From Diabrotica undecimpunctata (lineage: Eukaryota > Arthropoda > Insecta > Coleoptera > Chrysomelidae): a DNA stretch of 64,000 bases. The DNA lies in assembly GCF_040954645.1 (NCBI RefSeq), contig NC_092806.1:25569644-25633643 (forward strand). Reading direction: 5' to 3'. Below the pieces are notes generated by a model, which saw nothing but the letters and a program-made list of their open reading frames with translations, made no database searches and was not told the origin of the DNA. Made by a program: the position numbers and the translations under genes. How positions within the stretch are numbered: position 1 is the stretch's first letter; each line of letters starts with the position of its first letter. Below are positions 21,715 through 34,593 of this stretch, in pieces.

Positions 21715-23300
21715 CACATTTCCGCAGAACTACAGACCAATAAGCTTGCTACCTGCAATCAGCAAGATTGTAGAGAGAGTAATACTCAGCAGACTCCAAG
21801 CTGAAACAGACAGACTAGATATAATACCCGAAGCCCAATTTGGTTTTAGATCAGAACACTCCAGTGAGCTACAAGTACTCAGATTAACAGAGTACATAGC
21901 AGCTGGATTTAATGATAAACAATACAGAGGAGCTGCCTTCCTAGATGCAAGCAAAGCTTTAGACAAAATCTGGCATAAAGGACTAATCTACAAAATGAGA
22001 AGATGCGGCTACAGCGGAGAAATGACAATACTAATCTCTTCGTACTTAAGCAATCGTAGTTTCAGAGTTAGAATAGAACAAGTCCTATCTGAACTCGGGA
22101 ACCCGGAGGCTGGAGTGCCATAGGGAGCGGTACTGTCACCTCTACTGTACACGATATACACAGCAGATATACCTAGAACACCAGGTACATTACTAAGCCT
22201 CTATGCTGACGACACAGCGATAGCGGCCAAACACAGAAATGTAGACGTAGCGGTAAACAACTTACAAACAGCGCTAGATGACATAGAAGAATGGAGTTTA
22301 AAATGGAAAATCGCTATAAACTCCGAAAAGACATAGGCTGTACTTTTCAAAAAGAGGCACTAACAACCAGAAGAACAGGTGACTGTGCAAGACAATCCCA
22401 TCGAGCGGAAAAGTGAAGCAAAATACCTCAGAGTAATCATAGTAAACACGTAGACACTACAATACAAAAGCCAACATGGCAAGAGCATCAATAAGAGGCC
22501 TAGCAGGAAGAAAAAGCAAACTCAGAATAAAAACAAAAATAAGATTAATAAGTAGTATAATTCTTCTTATACTAACATATGCACCTCTCGCATGGGGACA
22601 CATATGTAATACAACAAAAATGAAAATACAAACGGCACATAACAGCACCCTAAGAGAAGCAGTCAACGTACCGAGCTACGTTGCAGAAAGATTCCTCTTC
22701 AGAGAATTACAACAAATTAGAGTGACTGATATAATAAAGGAAAAAGCAAGGACAAAGTTCGCGCAGATAGAGAACCATCCTAGTCACATATTGCGAGAGA
22801 TCATGAGGTACGACGCTTTCCACAGATGGAAGCATAAGAGACCCAAACAACAAATAGTAGAATAAAACAAAACGTACTAGAGAGAAAATCAGTAAATACA
22901 CCAGAGAGAAAACAAAACACCAGAGAGAAGACACTACAAAAAACAACAATAACAACGCACCAAGAAGATAGTTCGTAGCTCAAAAAACTCGTGGACAATC
23001 GCAACGTACAGCGTGGACCCAGTTAATTTTAAGTAGATAATTATTATACTAATATGCACTAATTCTGATTTTATGTTTTAGGCATCCAAAAAAAAAAATT
23101 CAAAAAACACACAAAAAACGGCTTCGGCCACCAGAAAAATCAAAAAGCTACTAACAAAAACCGGCTTAAGCTACAAAAAAATAATAACAAAAACCATTAA
23201 AAACCCGGGCACGTAGGGCCCAACCCCTTGAGCACCAAGTCGCCGAACTGAGCCTAGCTCAGAGCGGAGACTTGAGGCCCAAGAAAACAATTTTAGTTCG
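21715..23300 (+). pseudogene. Jockey-like reverse transcriptase, 5'-truncated, with several stops
   Basis: Starts within the RT at NYRPISLLPAISKIVERVIL. It continues AQFGFRSEHSSELQVLRL, AAFLDASKALDKIWHKGL (first catalytic Asp) and LYADDTAIAAK (catalytic motif, about 22205). A TAG at 22121-22123 replaces a Gln in GVPQG, and further stops and frame shifts occur from 22333. The C-terminal part is open again at 22476-22865 (ILLILTYAPLAWGH, VAERFLFRELQQ). After 22866 there is an A-rich 3' part with a GC-rich segment at 23210-23285 containing the palindrome CTGAGCCTAGCTCAG. The 3' end is not sharply defined. Confidence 0.8.
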
Positions 23301-23654
23301 CGGATAAGCCACAGTAAGATAACAGGATTATAGCGACAATGCGCTGCAATATTAAATGTTGTTAATATAACATTTCAAAATTGACAAGTACCTTTTTGAT
23401 AGATTTTATAATCAATCAATGTTGTCAAAAGTTAAATTTAAAAGATTAATATAAAATTACGTAAATTGGGAATCTTCCGGCGTTCTGTGTTTCTGTGTTT
23501 TTTTTTGCTGATGTATTTATTACATTAATTTTAGATGTTTGCCTTTTTGATGTTTCTTCACATTAATACCATTTTAACGCTACAGATCTGTTAAAGGTAA
23601 GATCATTTACTTAATTGTTTCTCATATTGATGTATCGCTAATAACACTCTTTTA

Positions 23655-23911
<257 letters not shown>

Positions 23912-23930
23912 TTAACAAATATTACGTTAA

Positions 23931-24215
23931 ACAATTTGTGGCAATAATGTTAGAAGACTCTGAGGTTTCCAATACAACAACTGACACATCCACGGAGGAA
24001 ACTAGTCAGAAGTACGTATATACGGTTGCCTTCTATCTTTTACACATATTTTATTATACATTTTTTTGTTGCAAACTATGCCGATAGCTTCTTCCTTTTT
24101 TTTACTATTAACATTCCTTTTTTCAGGTAGCTTAGCTTCCTCTGTGGATGTGTTAGTTGTTGCTCTGGAAATCTCAGATTTTTCTAACAATATTGCCACA
24201 AATTGGTCGTATTGC
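23931..24215. repeat. inverted pair of a short coding-like segment (foldback)
   Basis: The left arm 23931-24002 and right arm 24137-24210 are imperfect inverted copies. Both encode the same peptide type on opposite strands: FVAIMLEDSEVSNTTTDTST (plus) and FVAILLEKSEISRATTNTST (minus). The 135-bp spacer is not shared. The right arm continues outward, reading on the minus strand GKDHYGGNTTNLWQYC in another frame. The protein is not recognised; it may come from a transposon accessory gene. Confidence 0.6.
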
Positions 24216-26479
24216 CTCCGTAGTGATCCTTTCCCAAGTTAACATGATTTACCAAAATTTTGTACGCCGTAGAAAAAAATATTTTAAATAAAAAATGTAA
24301 CTGAAATAATTTTAAACAAAAATGTTTATTAGCGATTTTTGTGTAGAATAAATCGTTTTCTCACAAACAACGCAAACAATGTTCAATAAAATTTGATTAT
24401 CAGCTCGACGGTAAAAATTCGATATCTTTTGATTCAAGTGTCCTAACGACAAAAATTAAGATCCGTTTTAAAGGTTAAAAGTTCAGCTTTCGAATAAAAT
24501 TTTTGTCTTTTGCCACAAATAATCTCAGATTTTATAAAGTTGTTAAATAAATAAACGTGGCGCGATTTTTGCCATTTTTTATGATTCTGATGGGATCAAT
24601 ATAATCTATACCTTTCATTGGCTGGCCACTAAGAAGTTTCGATTTCTCCAGCCCAACCTTCAAAACCTATGGCATGAAATCTTAGTTTTGAGTTTTGGCA
24701 ACAAATGTGAAACATTTGAAATATGCTTAAAAAACGCTGGATTTAAACTTTCACATAAACAATCTAAAATATTTAAATTTTTGTAAAATTTTTACATTGA
24801 CTTCGTGGGCGTAACTGACATTCAAAATCGACGGTCTCTTTAAGCGTTGTTTCTGAGAGAAAGGTTAATTTTACACAAAATGTGCTAAGAACTATTTTTG
24901 TTTAAAATTATATCGGCTACAATTTTTATTTAAAACATGTTTTCTGGTTTGGTATCCGAAAATTAAAATTTTCTACAAAATTCAGCTTGTTTGTATGATT
25001 TTTAGGGGCCAACTCTCTGACAATTTTACTAATTGTTAAATTTTGCTTTTATTAATAAATAGTATTAGTCTTTTCAACCTACTTAGTATTTTCGAAACAA
25101 TGATTGCTAGGATTTACTCTCGTCAGTTGCTCTTTGTATATCTTTAATTTTTAGGTATTGTTCATTCTTAATAATATTCTTGATATAAAGGGAGCCTGCA
25201 ACAAAAAAAGACCTTAATCCAATAACATTAAATATATGCATCGAAGATTACGGCCATTTAAGTCTGAAGACCCTTCAATGCAAGCTTTTAGTTATTAATT
25301 TTACTCTTAACCAAATTACCTTCCTTAGAGATACGTGAACTGCTATCTATTATCTGTTTTAATAAAAGATGTATATCTCATCTACATTCTTTTGCATTAT
25401 TTTAACGTTTATTCTCATAATTTATGATCGTCTCTATCTAATAAATTTGCTAGAGTTTACACAAATAGAAAGAGAATAATGCATTCTCGGCTGTTTTGTT
25501 TGAAATCATTTTTACTACATACGGAAAGAATAAACTGTTCTTTAATGGATTCCATAAAATAAGCTCGAGTACTAAAAGTACCACCAAAAGCAATAATTCA
25601 TATAAGTTAAAAACATTATGTTGGTCTTACTCGCTGGTTCAATATATCACCTTCCACTACTTAAAATTTTTTCGAAAGAGCTTAACACGGACTGTAACTA
25701 AATCCTTATATTCTTACAAGGCAATGGCAGCGAGACACATACGCCTAGTGCCTAGTTAGAGACACTACAACGAGATGTCCAGATAATAAAATTCTTTTAT
25801 TGCGGTTATTGCACAAGTGGAATAACAATGGCATATTTCACGTAAACCTAACTATCCTCTATATTTGTATACGGGCATGAATAAATAAAGCAAAAACCGC
25901 TTTATGTGTGGTCTTTAGACAAACAAATGGTATTCGATTTAAACAGTAGTAATCTCGTGGAATTATGTGGTTTTCTCTTGAGTACGCAAGCCGACTTCCT
26001 ATTGACGTCTCCATCAGGACCGGCTCGAACTAGATCGCCAAACTTTAATTTTCTTTTTTTTTAACACTAAAATAAAGCAACAAAAAACATAAACTTGGAT
26101 GGCGAGAAGATTAAAAAAAGATATTATGCATAAGCGAGAAATAAAAAGCAAAACATGAAGAGTTAGACAAGTCATTCTACTAAATATAAACTTGGTTCTT
26201 TCGAGGGAAGTTTGTCACTCTTGGGAATAAAGCAGACTCTAACCTGTTGCTTCTTTTTGGACTATTTTGGAAGATTAAAATTATCTTCCCCAAAGATACC
26301 ATCCTTCCTCCCCAGATGACTTGTAAGGTTTAAAACTTTTGATCATTATCTGTGACCACTGACAGCCTATGGAGGGTCAAGGTCGTTCGTTAGGGTTTCT
26401 AGGCTCTAAAGTTTTACATGAAGAGGAGGCCAGCCACACGCATAACTCCTCAAGTCCAACGTTTTATATCTAAGATCGT
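24216..26479. other. no gene recognised
   Basis: 2.3 kb of AT-rich sequence without convincing coding frames, clear TIRs or tandem repeats. The open frame at 25496-25759 has no recognised motif. Confidence 0.45.
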
Positions 26480-26806
26480 TATTTTCTAGTTTGTCTTCTT
26501 TGAGGAGATCATTTCAGTGTCATGTGTATTTTGCTTTCTTGACTAGAGTTGACCATGTTTTTCTTTCCTTTTCTTGTTTTTCCCATTTTCATGTTCCTTG
26601 TTTTTTTCAGATCTTGGTTAATACCGTCAATCCATCTCTTTCTGGGCCTATCTCTCGGTCTCTTCCCATTTAATTATTTTCCAAGTACTGTTTTTGTATT
26701 TCTTGTATCATCCATCCTTTCTACGTGTCCCAACAAACTCAGTCATTTACTTCGTATTGTAGTGTGTGATAGTCGGTCTATTAACAGGTTTACTGATGTA
26801 GCTGTC
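26480..26806 (-). pseudogene. RTE-like retrotransposon C-terminal fragment
   Basis: The minus strand reads LGHVERMDDTRNTKTVLG then KRPRDRPRKRWIDGINQDLK, the C-terminal 'GHVxRM...GRPRKRW' motif pair typical of RTE-like and related non-LTR ORF2 proteins. One stop lies between the two motifs. Only about 300 bp of the 3' end remains. Confidence 0.7.
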
Positions 26807-27119
26807 AAGTAAGCCGCATGTGCGACTATCCCCACGCGCCATGGCGGTCATATAGGGCGCTGCGTCATTTGACAATAAATCTAGCAGAAACACTATTCTG
26901 ACTGCCCGCTTCCATTTAAAATGCACATGAAATGTGACTGCTTGGCGTGTATAACTATATGAGTTTCCATATTAAATTAATAATTATACAACATTACTGG
27001 AAATCTAGCAAAACATAATAAATCAATGTTTATTTATAATAATATGCGTAACAAGTATTATAGTCAATAAAAAAGTAAAAGTAAAAGAAAGTAAAAGAAA
27101 CACTTAAATTTAAACAGAA
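26807..27119. other. no gene recognised
   Basis: Short GC-richer patch at 26815-26865, then AT-rich sequence; no piggyBac-type TIR could be recognised here although a piggyBac remnant starts just to the right. Confidence 0.4.
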
Positions 27120-29148
27120 TGTAATGCATTAATTTTTTTAATGTTTTGCATTGAGGCAGGGAAGGCAAAAATGAGGATGATCTTCGCAGTCCGTACAGTA
27201 CGTGTTAACCTTTTTTACTCTGGTTTTGGGTATCTCCCCTCTAACTTTCTTTTCATAGCATCCTCTACAATATTTTCAGCAGCCACTTCTTACATTGTCA
27301 ATAATGTATGGTTTTTTATACTCTGTCTTGTAATCGGTTGCCGTGGGACATCAGCAGGTCTATTAGCTTCTAAACCCCCTTTTAGTACGTTTGCGACAAC
27401 AATCTCACGAAACTTGCTTATTGTAATGTTTGTATTAGATATTGCTTTGAAAATTATATGCGCATTAACAATAGTTGTGCCCAGTATAATTTCCATTGCG
27501 ATCTTGCGATACCACTTCAGTGAACGCCGCAAAGCAGAATTATAATTGGCCGTCTGGTCAGACAAATCAATTAAAGCTTTGCCAGCATTGTAGTCTATTA
27601 TAGCTTATGGTTTACTTATAGGGCCCGTGAATCTTTCAATAATTTTAGAACTGTCAGTATGCTTAGTTGATAAAATCAGTAAATCACGCTTATCATGCCA
27701 CTTGATGATACAAGTACCCCTATCATTTTCTTCAGCAAAAATCTCACCCTTTTTAAGTTTTTTACTTGGAACGTCTTTAGGGTTTCCTCTGCGTTTGCCC
27801 TCAAAGTTCCCAGCAAATGCGTATGGTTATCTAGAAGAAGGTTAGCCAATTCAAGGCTTGTATAAAAATTATCGGTAATAATTGTACGACCTGCATTTAG
27901 AAGATTTCTTGAAAGATTCATTACCACATTTGTAGGAACTGAAGCTCCCCTGTCCCTCTCTTTTCCAGCGTATATCTGAAAGTTCCAAGTGTAGCCTTTC
28001 CCGCAACATAGCTTAAATAGTTTCACCCCATATTTGTGTGTTTTTTGGGGTATATATTGTTTTATGAATTATATTCTCGTCGATGCAAAATACTTCTCAC
28101 GAAGTATAAATTTCTTCATATTTTTTGATAAACAAGTTCGCCAACGGCCTAATTTTGTGTAAGCGGTCTCCTTCTTCGCAATCGTTGTTATTAGAAAAGT
28201 GCCACATTCTAAGCAAAAGCTCAAAGCGATTTCGGCTCATGGAACTTGGTGCAATATCATTACTGAATAAAGATCCTTTACTCCAGTAATGTGACAATAA
28301 AGGCATTCGAACTAAGCCCATGTATCCAAGTAGGCCAATAAATTTCAACATTTCTTCCCTGTTCATAGGTTGCCAATCATGTAACTTGATTTTGTGGAGA
28401 CATTTATTGAAAGCACTTTTTGCGTTGCATATAAGTTTGTTTGGTCGACCATCATATCGATAATATTAAAATCAAGAAATGCATACAAACAGAAAACTGA
28501 TGTTACTTCTTCTAAAGAAATAGCTGCTGCATAATTTGGATTGAGACCGAAAGTATTATCAAATTTGAATCGTTAGTGATTCCCGACTGGGTTCGTCCAT
28601 TGTTGCTGATTAGTGATTTCATTATCTTGGGTATGTACTAGGTCTTTCAACAAAACATTTTCAATATCCGTCTCATTATCAGACATATGATTTTCGTTAA
28701 CAACAACACTAGTTTCATTTTTTCGCGTAGTAGTGTTTTCGTCTGATTGGTGATTGGAAACTGAATTCGTCAATTGCTGCTCATTACTGACTTGATTGTC
28801 TTGACTGTCTATTGGGTCTTCAAACACAACATTTTCAATATCCGGCCCGTTATCCAGACATCTGTTTTCATGTACAACAGCACGGGTTTCAATTTTTCGC
28901 ACCTTCTTTTTTGGAGTAGAATCTTCATCTGAAGTAGACGATAAATCAATATCTTCTGAACTTGAAGGTACATACAAGTCTTCCTCAGAATCTAATGTAT
29001 CCCAGTCGTTACCTTTTTCGTCAGTTTCTAAAATAATTCTAACCTCACTTTCAAGCGCTAGTAAATAACAAAAAAACTTACCGTTTTCTTGTAGTTTTTC
29101 CCTTGCTAATCGTAATAAATATACACGTGAATTTGGCAGCATTTTCAA
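27120..29148 (-). pseudogene. piggyBac-like transposase, decayed
   Basis: Starts at the ATG at 29146-29148 with an acidic, Ser/Asp-rich N-terminus (DLYVPSSSEDIDLSSTSDED) that is open to 28573. The DDE domain follows in several frames: GYMGLVRMPLLSHYWSKGSL (28310), RFELLLRMWHFSNN, then FIKKYEEIYTS; the first catalytic Asp region is disrupted. AGRTIITDNFYTSLELANLL (about 27870) holds the second Asp. The conserved ADVPRQPITRQSIKN segment is at about 27320. At least four frameshifts and many stops. The piggyBac family moves by TTAA-specific cut and paste, but no TIR or TTAA pair was found around this copy. Confidence 0.8.
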
Positions 29149-29408
29149 TCAATAATTGTCTAAAAAACGTATGAAAACCGTAATTAAACGCAACATGTGT
29201 ACTATAACACAAGTGCGTAAGCTCAAGGTAACTGCTGAACCTGACCCGTGACCGCTCGGCGTACGAGGCTATTATCCACTGCTGGCCGAAGCGGTCAGAT
29301 CGACCGATTTTGAGTTTTGATTCTCTTTTGATAACTTCTTTTTTTTTGTAGAGATTATTTTGCTTTTGTAAAATAATATTTTATTGTCTCCTTATTACAA
29401 TATTTACT
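29149..29408. other. no gene recognised; GC-rich imperfect palindrome
   Basis: About 29250-29300 contains ACCGCTCGGC...GCCGAAGCGGT, an imperfect inverted repeat within otherwise AT-rich sequence. It could be an element end but was not matched to another copy here. Confidence 0.35.
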
Positions 29409-29591
29409 TTGGCGCCAGAGAAAAATGTTACGAAAATCACCTTGGCCGTTAACCTGCTAAATATTCTATTTATTTCCTACCGACCAACAGTTTATATAGT
29501 TGACCAAATTTTATCAAGTTATGGACATCAAGTACTACGGTTACCGCAGTATCACTGCCAGTTTAATTCCATCGAACACATCTGGGGTATA

Positions 29592-32508
29592 CAGATTGAA
29601 CGAATTTAAAACGGAACATACAATTTAATATATGTCTGTTTGAACTGCGTTTGAAATAGTGGACCAATATAAAACTTGGACAAAAATAAATCCATACCCA
29701 GTGATAGACATTGTATAAAATATCGTTCAACTATCTGTCTCCTTTAAAGGAAAGAGGAGCTTGCCTAATAGTCGGAGAGATAGAGCCGAAATTTTGGAAT
29801 GATCAGTAATATGACATTTCTCTATTGGAATATATTCATTGTAACTGGGTTAAGACTTTGCCTTACAGGCGGACGCCCCTCGTGGTACAGGGGGTGGCTA
29901 TACAGGGATGAAGTTGTAATTTATTTTCGGAAAAATCAACGATCGATAATATGGCTGAAAATTTGCCCAGAGTAAGATCTTGGTATAACTAGACGAAATC
30001 CCAAAGGGCGGACGCGAGAGTGGATACATAAGGGGTGGCGGACAGGGGTGAAATTGCAATTTTTTGGGGAAAAATTAACGATAAGTAATATGTCCGCCAT
30101 TTTCATGGCTCATTATTTAGCCCCTAAAAACTCTAAATCCAAAAGAGCGGACAGCTGGGTTGGTACAGAGAGCCATAAAACGGGGTCAAATGTATCACTT
30201 GCCTGCGCATTTTAGGTCTCGGTAACAATTTTCAAACTGATTTTATTATGACATTTTTATACCGATTGATTTGAAAATTTGTATGCTCACTTCTGTTACC
30301 ATTCTGAAAAGCGTCAAGTAGAGTTTTCCTCAAAATTTTCCAAAAAAATTTCCGTAAATGAAAATTTTCGTAATTTTTTCAGGTAAAATCTAATTTGTAA
30401 AATCCTTTCGATTTTCTGTCAGTTATACCATGATTTTTTTCCAAAAATTTTCAAACGATTTTTCCGATAAGAAAAAAAAATTTAGAAAAACTTTAAAAAT
30501 TTCGTCATTTTTCTCACTCTCATTGATGTCATCACATTCATCATCTTCGTCACTTTCACTTTCAATAATATCACATTCATTATCTGCTTCATTTTCAATC
30601 ACTACTTCTAGAACTGATTCTGGCATCTGAGGTCCACTAAATCATTTGAATTTATATGTTTCATCTTCAAACTCCAAACCATGTTCTTCAACAATCAATT
30701 CTGTTGGTACTTTTTTATGAGCATTTGTCCAAATATTTGAAATATAATGGGCTCGCAGTAGATGTTGGTGTAATTCATCTTGACATGTTGGTAAGCTTGA
30801 AGCATCGAAATTTTTTAGTTTTTTTTTAAAAGGCTCGTTTACATCATGCAACTTATACTGCCGGTTAAATAGTGAAAATCTGACATCGTTAACTTTTATT
30901 TTTGGAATTGTTCTCGTCAGTCCTGTTCCATATAAGTGACATATGAAAGTTTCTAAGGTTTCAAAAACTTCATTACAATCGAAGTCAGTTTCACCAAGTT
31001 GGATAAAAGCATCTTGATACTTATTACATTTAGCGCATGCGTCTAGAATTACTGATCTAAATGGAACGCGCATCATTATTATTTTAATATTTTGTAACAG
31101 AATGTACAGATTTTGTAAAAGTATAATTAACTAATGAAAAAAAAATTCAATCAATTTAAAAGTTAAAAAAAATATTGAAAATATCTACAAAGTAAATTTC
31201 AAAACTTAAAAAATTGATAATTCCACTATTAAATTGATTTTTATTAATAATTATTTGTAAAATGTTAAAGGAATTCTACAAAATTGAATTTTACCTATTG
31301 ATAAATAGAAATAATATATTTTGTATTTGATTATTAATGTAATAATAAATCAAATTTTTCTTATATCTGAACAACCATTATTTATGCAATATAAATTTAA
31401 AAACCTTTTTATTGTAATAAAAAATGAGTAAAATTACTATTTGTTATACTAAAAATATTTAATAGTTAACATTATAAAATTACTTTAATTTAATAAAATA
31501 TCAAATATCAAACATTTATTCAATTAAACATTAATTCGTAAAATATTTATATTTAAGAAAAAAATGTGATTTGTAAAGTAAATATGACTAGTTTGAAAAA
31601 AAAAAAAATACAGAAAATCGAAAGGATTCTACAAATTAGATTTTACCTTTAAATATTACGAAAATTTTCATTTACGGAAATTTTTTTGGAAAATTTTGAC
31701 GAAAACTCTACTTGACGCTTCTCAGAATAGTAACAGAAGTGAGCATACAAATTTTCAAATCAATCGGTATAAAAATATCATAATATAAAATCAGTTTGAA
31801 AATTGTTACCGAGACCTAAAATGCGCAGGCAAGTGGTACATTTGACCCCGTTTTATAGCTCTATGTACCAACCCAGCTGTCCGCCCTTTTGGATTTAGAG
31901 TTTTTAGGGGCTAAATAATGAGCCATGAAATGGCGGACATATTACTTATCGTTAATTTTTCCCCAAAAAATTGCAACTTCACCCCTGTCCGCCACCCCTT
32001 ATGTATCCACTCTCGCGTCCGCCCTTTGGGATTTCGTCTAGTTATACCAAGATCTTACTCTGGGTAAATTTTCAGCCATATTATCGATCGTTAATTTTTC
32101 CGAAAAAAATGACAATTCATCCCTGTATAGCCACCCCCTGTACCACGAGGGGCGTCCGCCTGTAAGGCAAAGTCTTAACCCAGTTACAATGAATATATTC
32201 CAATAGAGAAATGTCATATTACTGATCAGTTCAAAATTTCGGCTCTATCTCTTGGACTATAAGGAGCGATAAGTGGTTTGACAGCATAATAACTGCTTGT
32301 GTAGTCTAGTTTTTTCAGTAATTCTAGGCAACCTATTTGGGTGGAGTTTTGACTTGTTCTTGAATGAATTCAGAATCCAGCAGCCCGCTGAAATATTGGA
32401 TTTTTATAATATAATTATTTGACAACCTTTTGTTGGCCAACCACCTAGAGCGGAGTTGAGCCGAAATACATTGATTTCGTATGTTCCGTTTTAAATTCGT
32501 TCAATCTG
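29592..32508. mobile_element. palindromic (foldback) TA-inserted element, copy A, with cargo gene
   Basis: The ends are CAGATTGAACG...CGTTCAATCTG, with TA on both sides (29590-29591, 32509-32510). About 30 bp of terminal inverted repeat is followed by arm-specific sequence (about 160 bp left, about 220 bp right). Then come long inverted arms: about 29770-30420 on the left and 31610-32265 on the right. The centre holds a minus-strand gene remnant and AT-rich sequence. A second copy lies at 37005-40257. TA targeting suggests mobilisation by a Tc1/mariner-superfamily transposase, but none is encoded that I can recognise. Confidence 0.8.
30423..31076 (-). pseudogene. cargo protein of the foldback element, unrecognised, C-terminal part
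   Basis: The frame starts at 31076 (MMRVPFRSVILDACAKCNKY) and contains FETLETFICHLYG, KVNDVRFSLFNRQYKL, LPTCQDELHQHLLRAHYISN and IWTNAHKKVP. It then has an acidic stretch with ESESDEDDECDD and ends at 30423. One in-frame TGA at about 30641-30643 replaces a Trp seen in copy B (FKWFSG). The pattern of conserved Cys, His and Trp resembles the C-terminal part of uncharacterised insect repeat proteins. I do not assign a function. The acidic C-terminus recalls several transposases. Confidence 0.5.
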
Positions 32509-32755
32509 TATGTAAAACGTTTTATGATAATCACGTTGGATGCAGTGGATACAGTGACGATGTAGTGAGAGAAATTTGGCAAGAAGCTCTTAAAACTGCA
32601 ACTTCAGAAGTATGGACCAAAACTGTAAAAAAATGTGAAAAATTAATAGAAGAGTGGTGGATCCGGAAAAATAAAATTAGTAAAATTAATCCAGTGATTA
32701 TAGATTTCCATAATGATAGCGGTAGTGAATTAAGTGACGATGATGATAATTTATA

Positions 32756-33987
32756 AATTTTAATAATGAGTAAGTACACTATTATAATGTTATTTACAAA
32801 ATAATTGTACAGCAGGTTAACCATTATATTTATACATTCATTATTAGCCAAATAAACAATAATATGGAATGGAATGAAATTCCATTTAAGTTTTTTTTCC
32901 TCATTTTATACAAATTAACTATAACCGATAATACAGGCAAAAATATTCTAAACAAAGTAAGTAATTAAAAAGATTATAAAGAACTCCAGTGCAGTTTACC
33001 GCGCCTTTTACTACAACGAAAGGTTTTCTGGTGTACGAAAGGTGTAAGTTGGTTGAATTTACTGTATTTATTTATACAACTGAGTCACTTCTTTATCAGG
33101 TACGTATATGTGAATTATTTTTCACTCCGTATATTTAGATGGATTTTTATTAATTTCACGTTTTTTTCTGATTTTTAATTATATACTAACATTGACAGTT
33201 TGATCTAGAAGGATCTATTTTTTATCTTTCTAAGGGTAAACCCGCACACATTTGATCTCAGTCCTATCCTGATGACTCACTCTGCAATTGGTCGGACGGA
33301 TATAGAGAATTGCTCCGGTTGATTACTTTAGTAGTCGGCTACAGAGCCTCGGCAATCATGTGACAGATGACAGGTGTGAGACAACTCAGTAGCTACTCAT
33401 TCCTAATCACTTACGGTCACTTTTGCTCGTGGGAGAATATTCTACAAAAACAAAAAACGTAATGAGTTCACATCATGCGAGTCGGAATACGGTAGCTTTG
33501 AGAACTTAACTGTAAAGTGGTTAAGACTTTTTCTTTTCGCTTTTTGTGAACGATCAAGACTATTATAAACTTGAACATTTTAAATGGATGCGTTTGTTTT
33601 GGATCAACGAGATCACGAAATGTTTGAAAAGATAGTCGTTTCCGAGTAAATATCAACCAATTAAAATCTTAATAAAAAACAAAAAATTTTTAAGTTTTAA
33701 GCAGGGCTCGTAATATCTACAATTTTTAATCTGATTATTTTTTTTTCAATAATAATTTTTATTTAATATTAACTGCGACATTATTTTTTCTATATAACTT
33801 CTTATTTCTATAGTGGTTCTGTTTTAAATACCACATGGAAAGTAATAATGCATTATTATGTATCCATATAAGGTAGGTAAAATGATAAAAAGTAAAAAAA
33901 ATTAACCTTGGATACGCCCAACGAATGAACTTGATTTTGAAAAATGTATCAGTAGTACTTTACTCAGGAATACAACAACAAGGGATA
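32756..33987. other. no gene recognised
   Basis: AT-rich; a GC-richer stretch at about 33235-33420 has no coding motif. Confidence 0.45.
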
Positions 33988-34255
33988 TTGTAACCATATA
34001 CATATAATACAAGACAGCCTGATCGTTGCAATACCAATCCGTTCCCCCAGTGCGACGGAGAAAACAGACGCAAGGCAGTCCCTGCATCTCTTTTTAATTT
34101 GCCAAGTTTATCGATCACGTGACCTAAATGTCGAATGACAAGGGTCACGTGGTCCATAAATCCGGCTCATTAGAAAGAGATGCAGGGACTGCTTTGGGGA
34201 ACGCGACTGTATTGCGGCAGTCAGTCTATTCTGTATTATATGTCTATGGTTGTAA
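33988..34255. mobile_element. foldback MITE, about 268 bp
   Basis: The left arm begins TTGTAACCATATACATATAA and the right arm, inverted, begins TTACAACCATAGACATATAA. The arms share CAGTCCCTGCATCTCTTT about 100 bp inward. The centre is a further inverted pair built on CACGTG (ATCACGTGACC / GGTCACGTGGTC). No open frame. Typical of a non-autonomous palindromic DNA element. Confidence 0.75.
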
Positions 34256-34462
34256 CTAATCTTACCTAACCAAACCTAACCTAATATCTTAAAACGATGT
34301 ACAATATTTAACCTTAGTTTAACTACAAAATGTGACTGTGTTTGTGTGTGTGTAAAAGATATGGCACGGAAACAAGTTCATCAGCCACAAAATGTTTTAT
34401 TTATGTTTAAAGATATTTTTTTTATTTTTGTTGGTTTTTATTATTTAGATATGTTACTGAAG
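34256..34462. other. short CCTAA-rich string, then 3' flank of the I-like element
   Basis: ACCTAACCAAACCTAACCTAA at about 34266-34286 resembles two or three insect telomere units (CCTAA). The rest is probably 3' untranslated sequence of the minus-strand I-like element. Confidence 0.4.
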
Positions 34463-34593
34463 TCATACCAATCTATATTTACTAAGAGTTTGAATTAATT
34501 TAATATATTTTTCTAAATATTTGTTGCAGTAAAAGAAAATATGGTTAAAATCTCTATAAGAACTTATATCACAACTGCAAGATGGTGCAGGTA

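Larger units (their letters stand above)
29460..32755 (+). pseudogene. DD82E-type transposase C-terminal half, split by a 2.9-kb insertion
   Basis: The left part (to 29591) reads YGHQVLRLPQYHCQFNSIEH followed by IWG, the Glu-containing block of the DDE domain, closely parallel to LRLPPYHCELNPIELIW of the intact 16236-17588 gene. The right part (from 32511) reads CKTFYDNH..., then a long C-terminal helix region (VREIWQEALKTATSEVWTKT) and an acidic tail with SELSDDDDNL ending at TAA 32753-32755. Removing 29592-32508 plus one TA joins the two parts in frame. The N-terminal half and first catalytic Asp are absent or unrecognisable. Confidence 0.75.

Noticed and set aside
27141..27545. Plus-strand open frame of 134 codons with hydrophobic stretches
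   Set aside because: Antisense of the piggyBac-like C-terminus.
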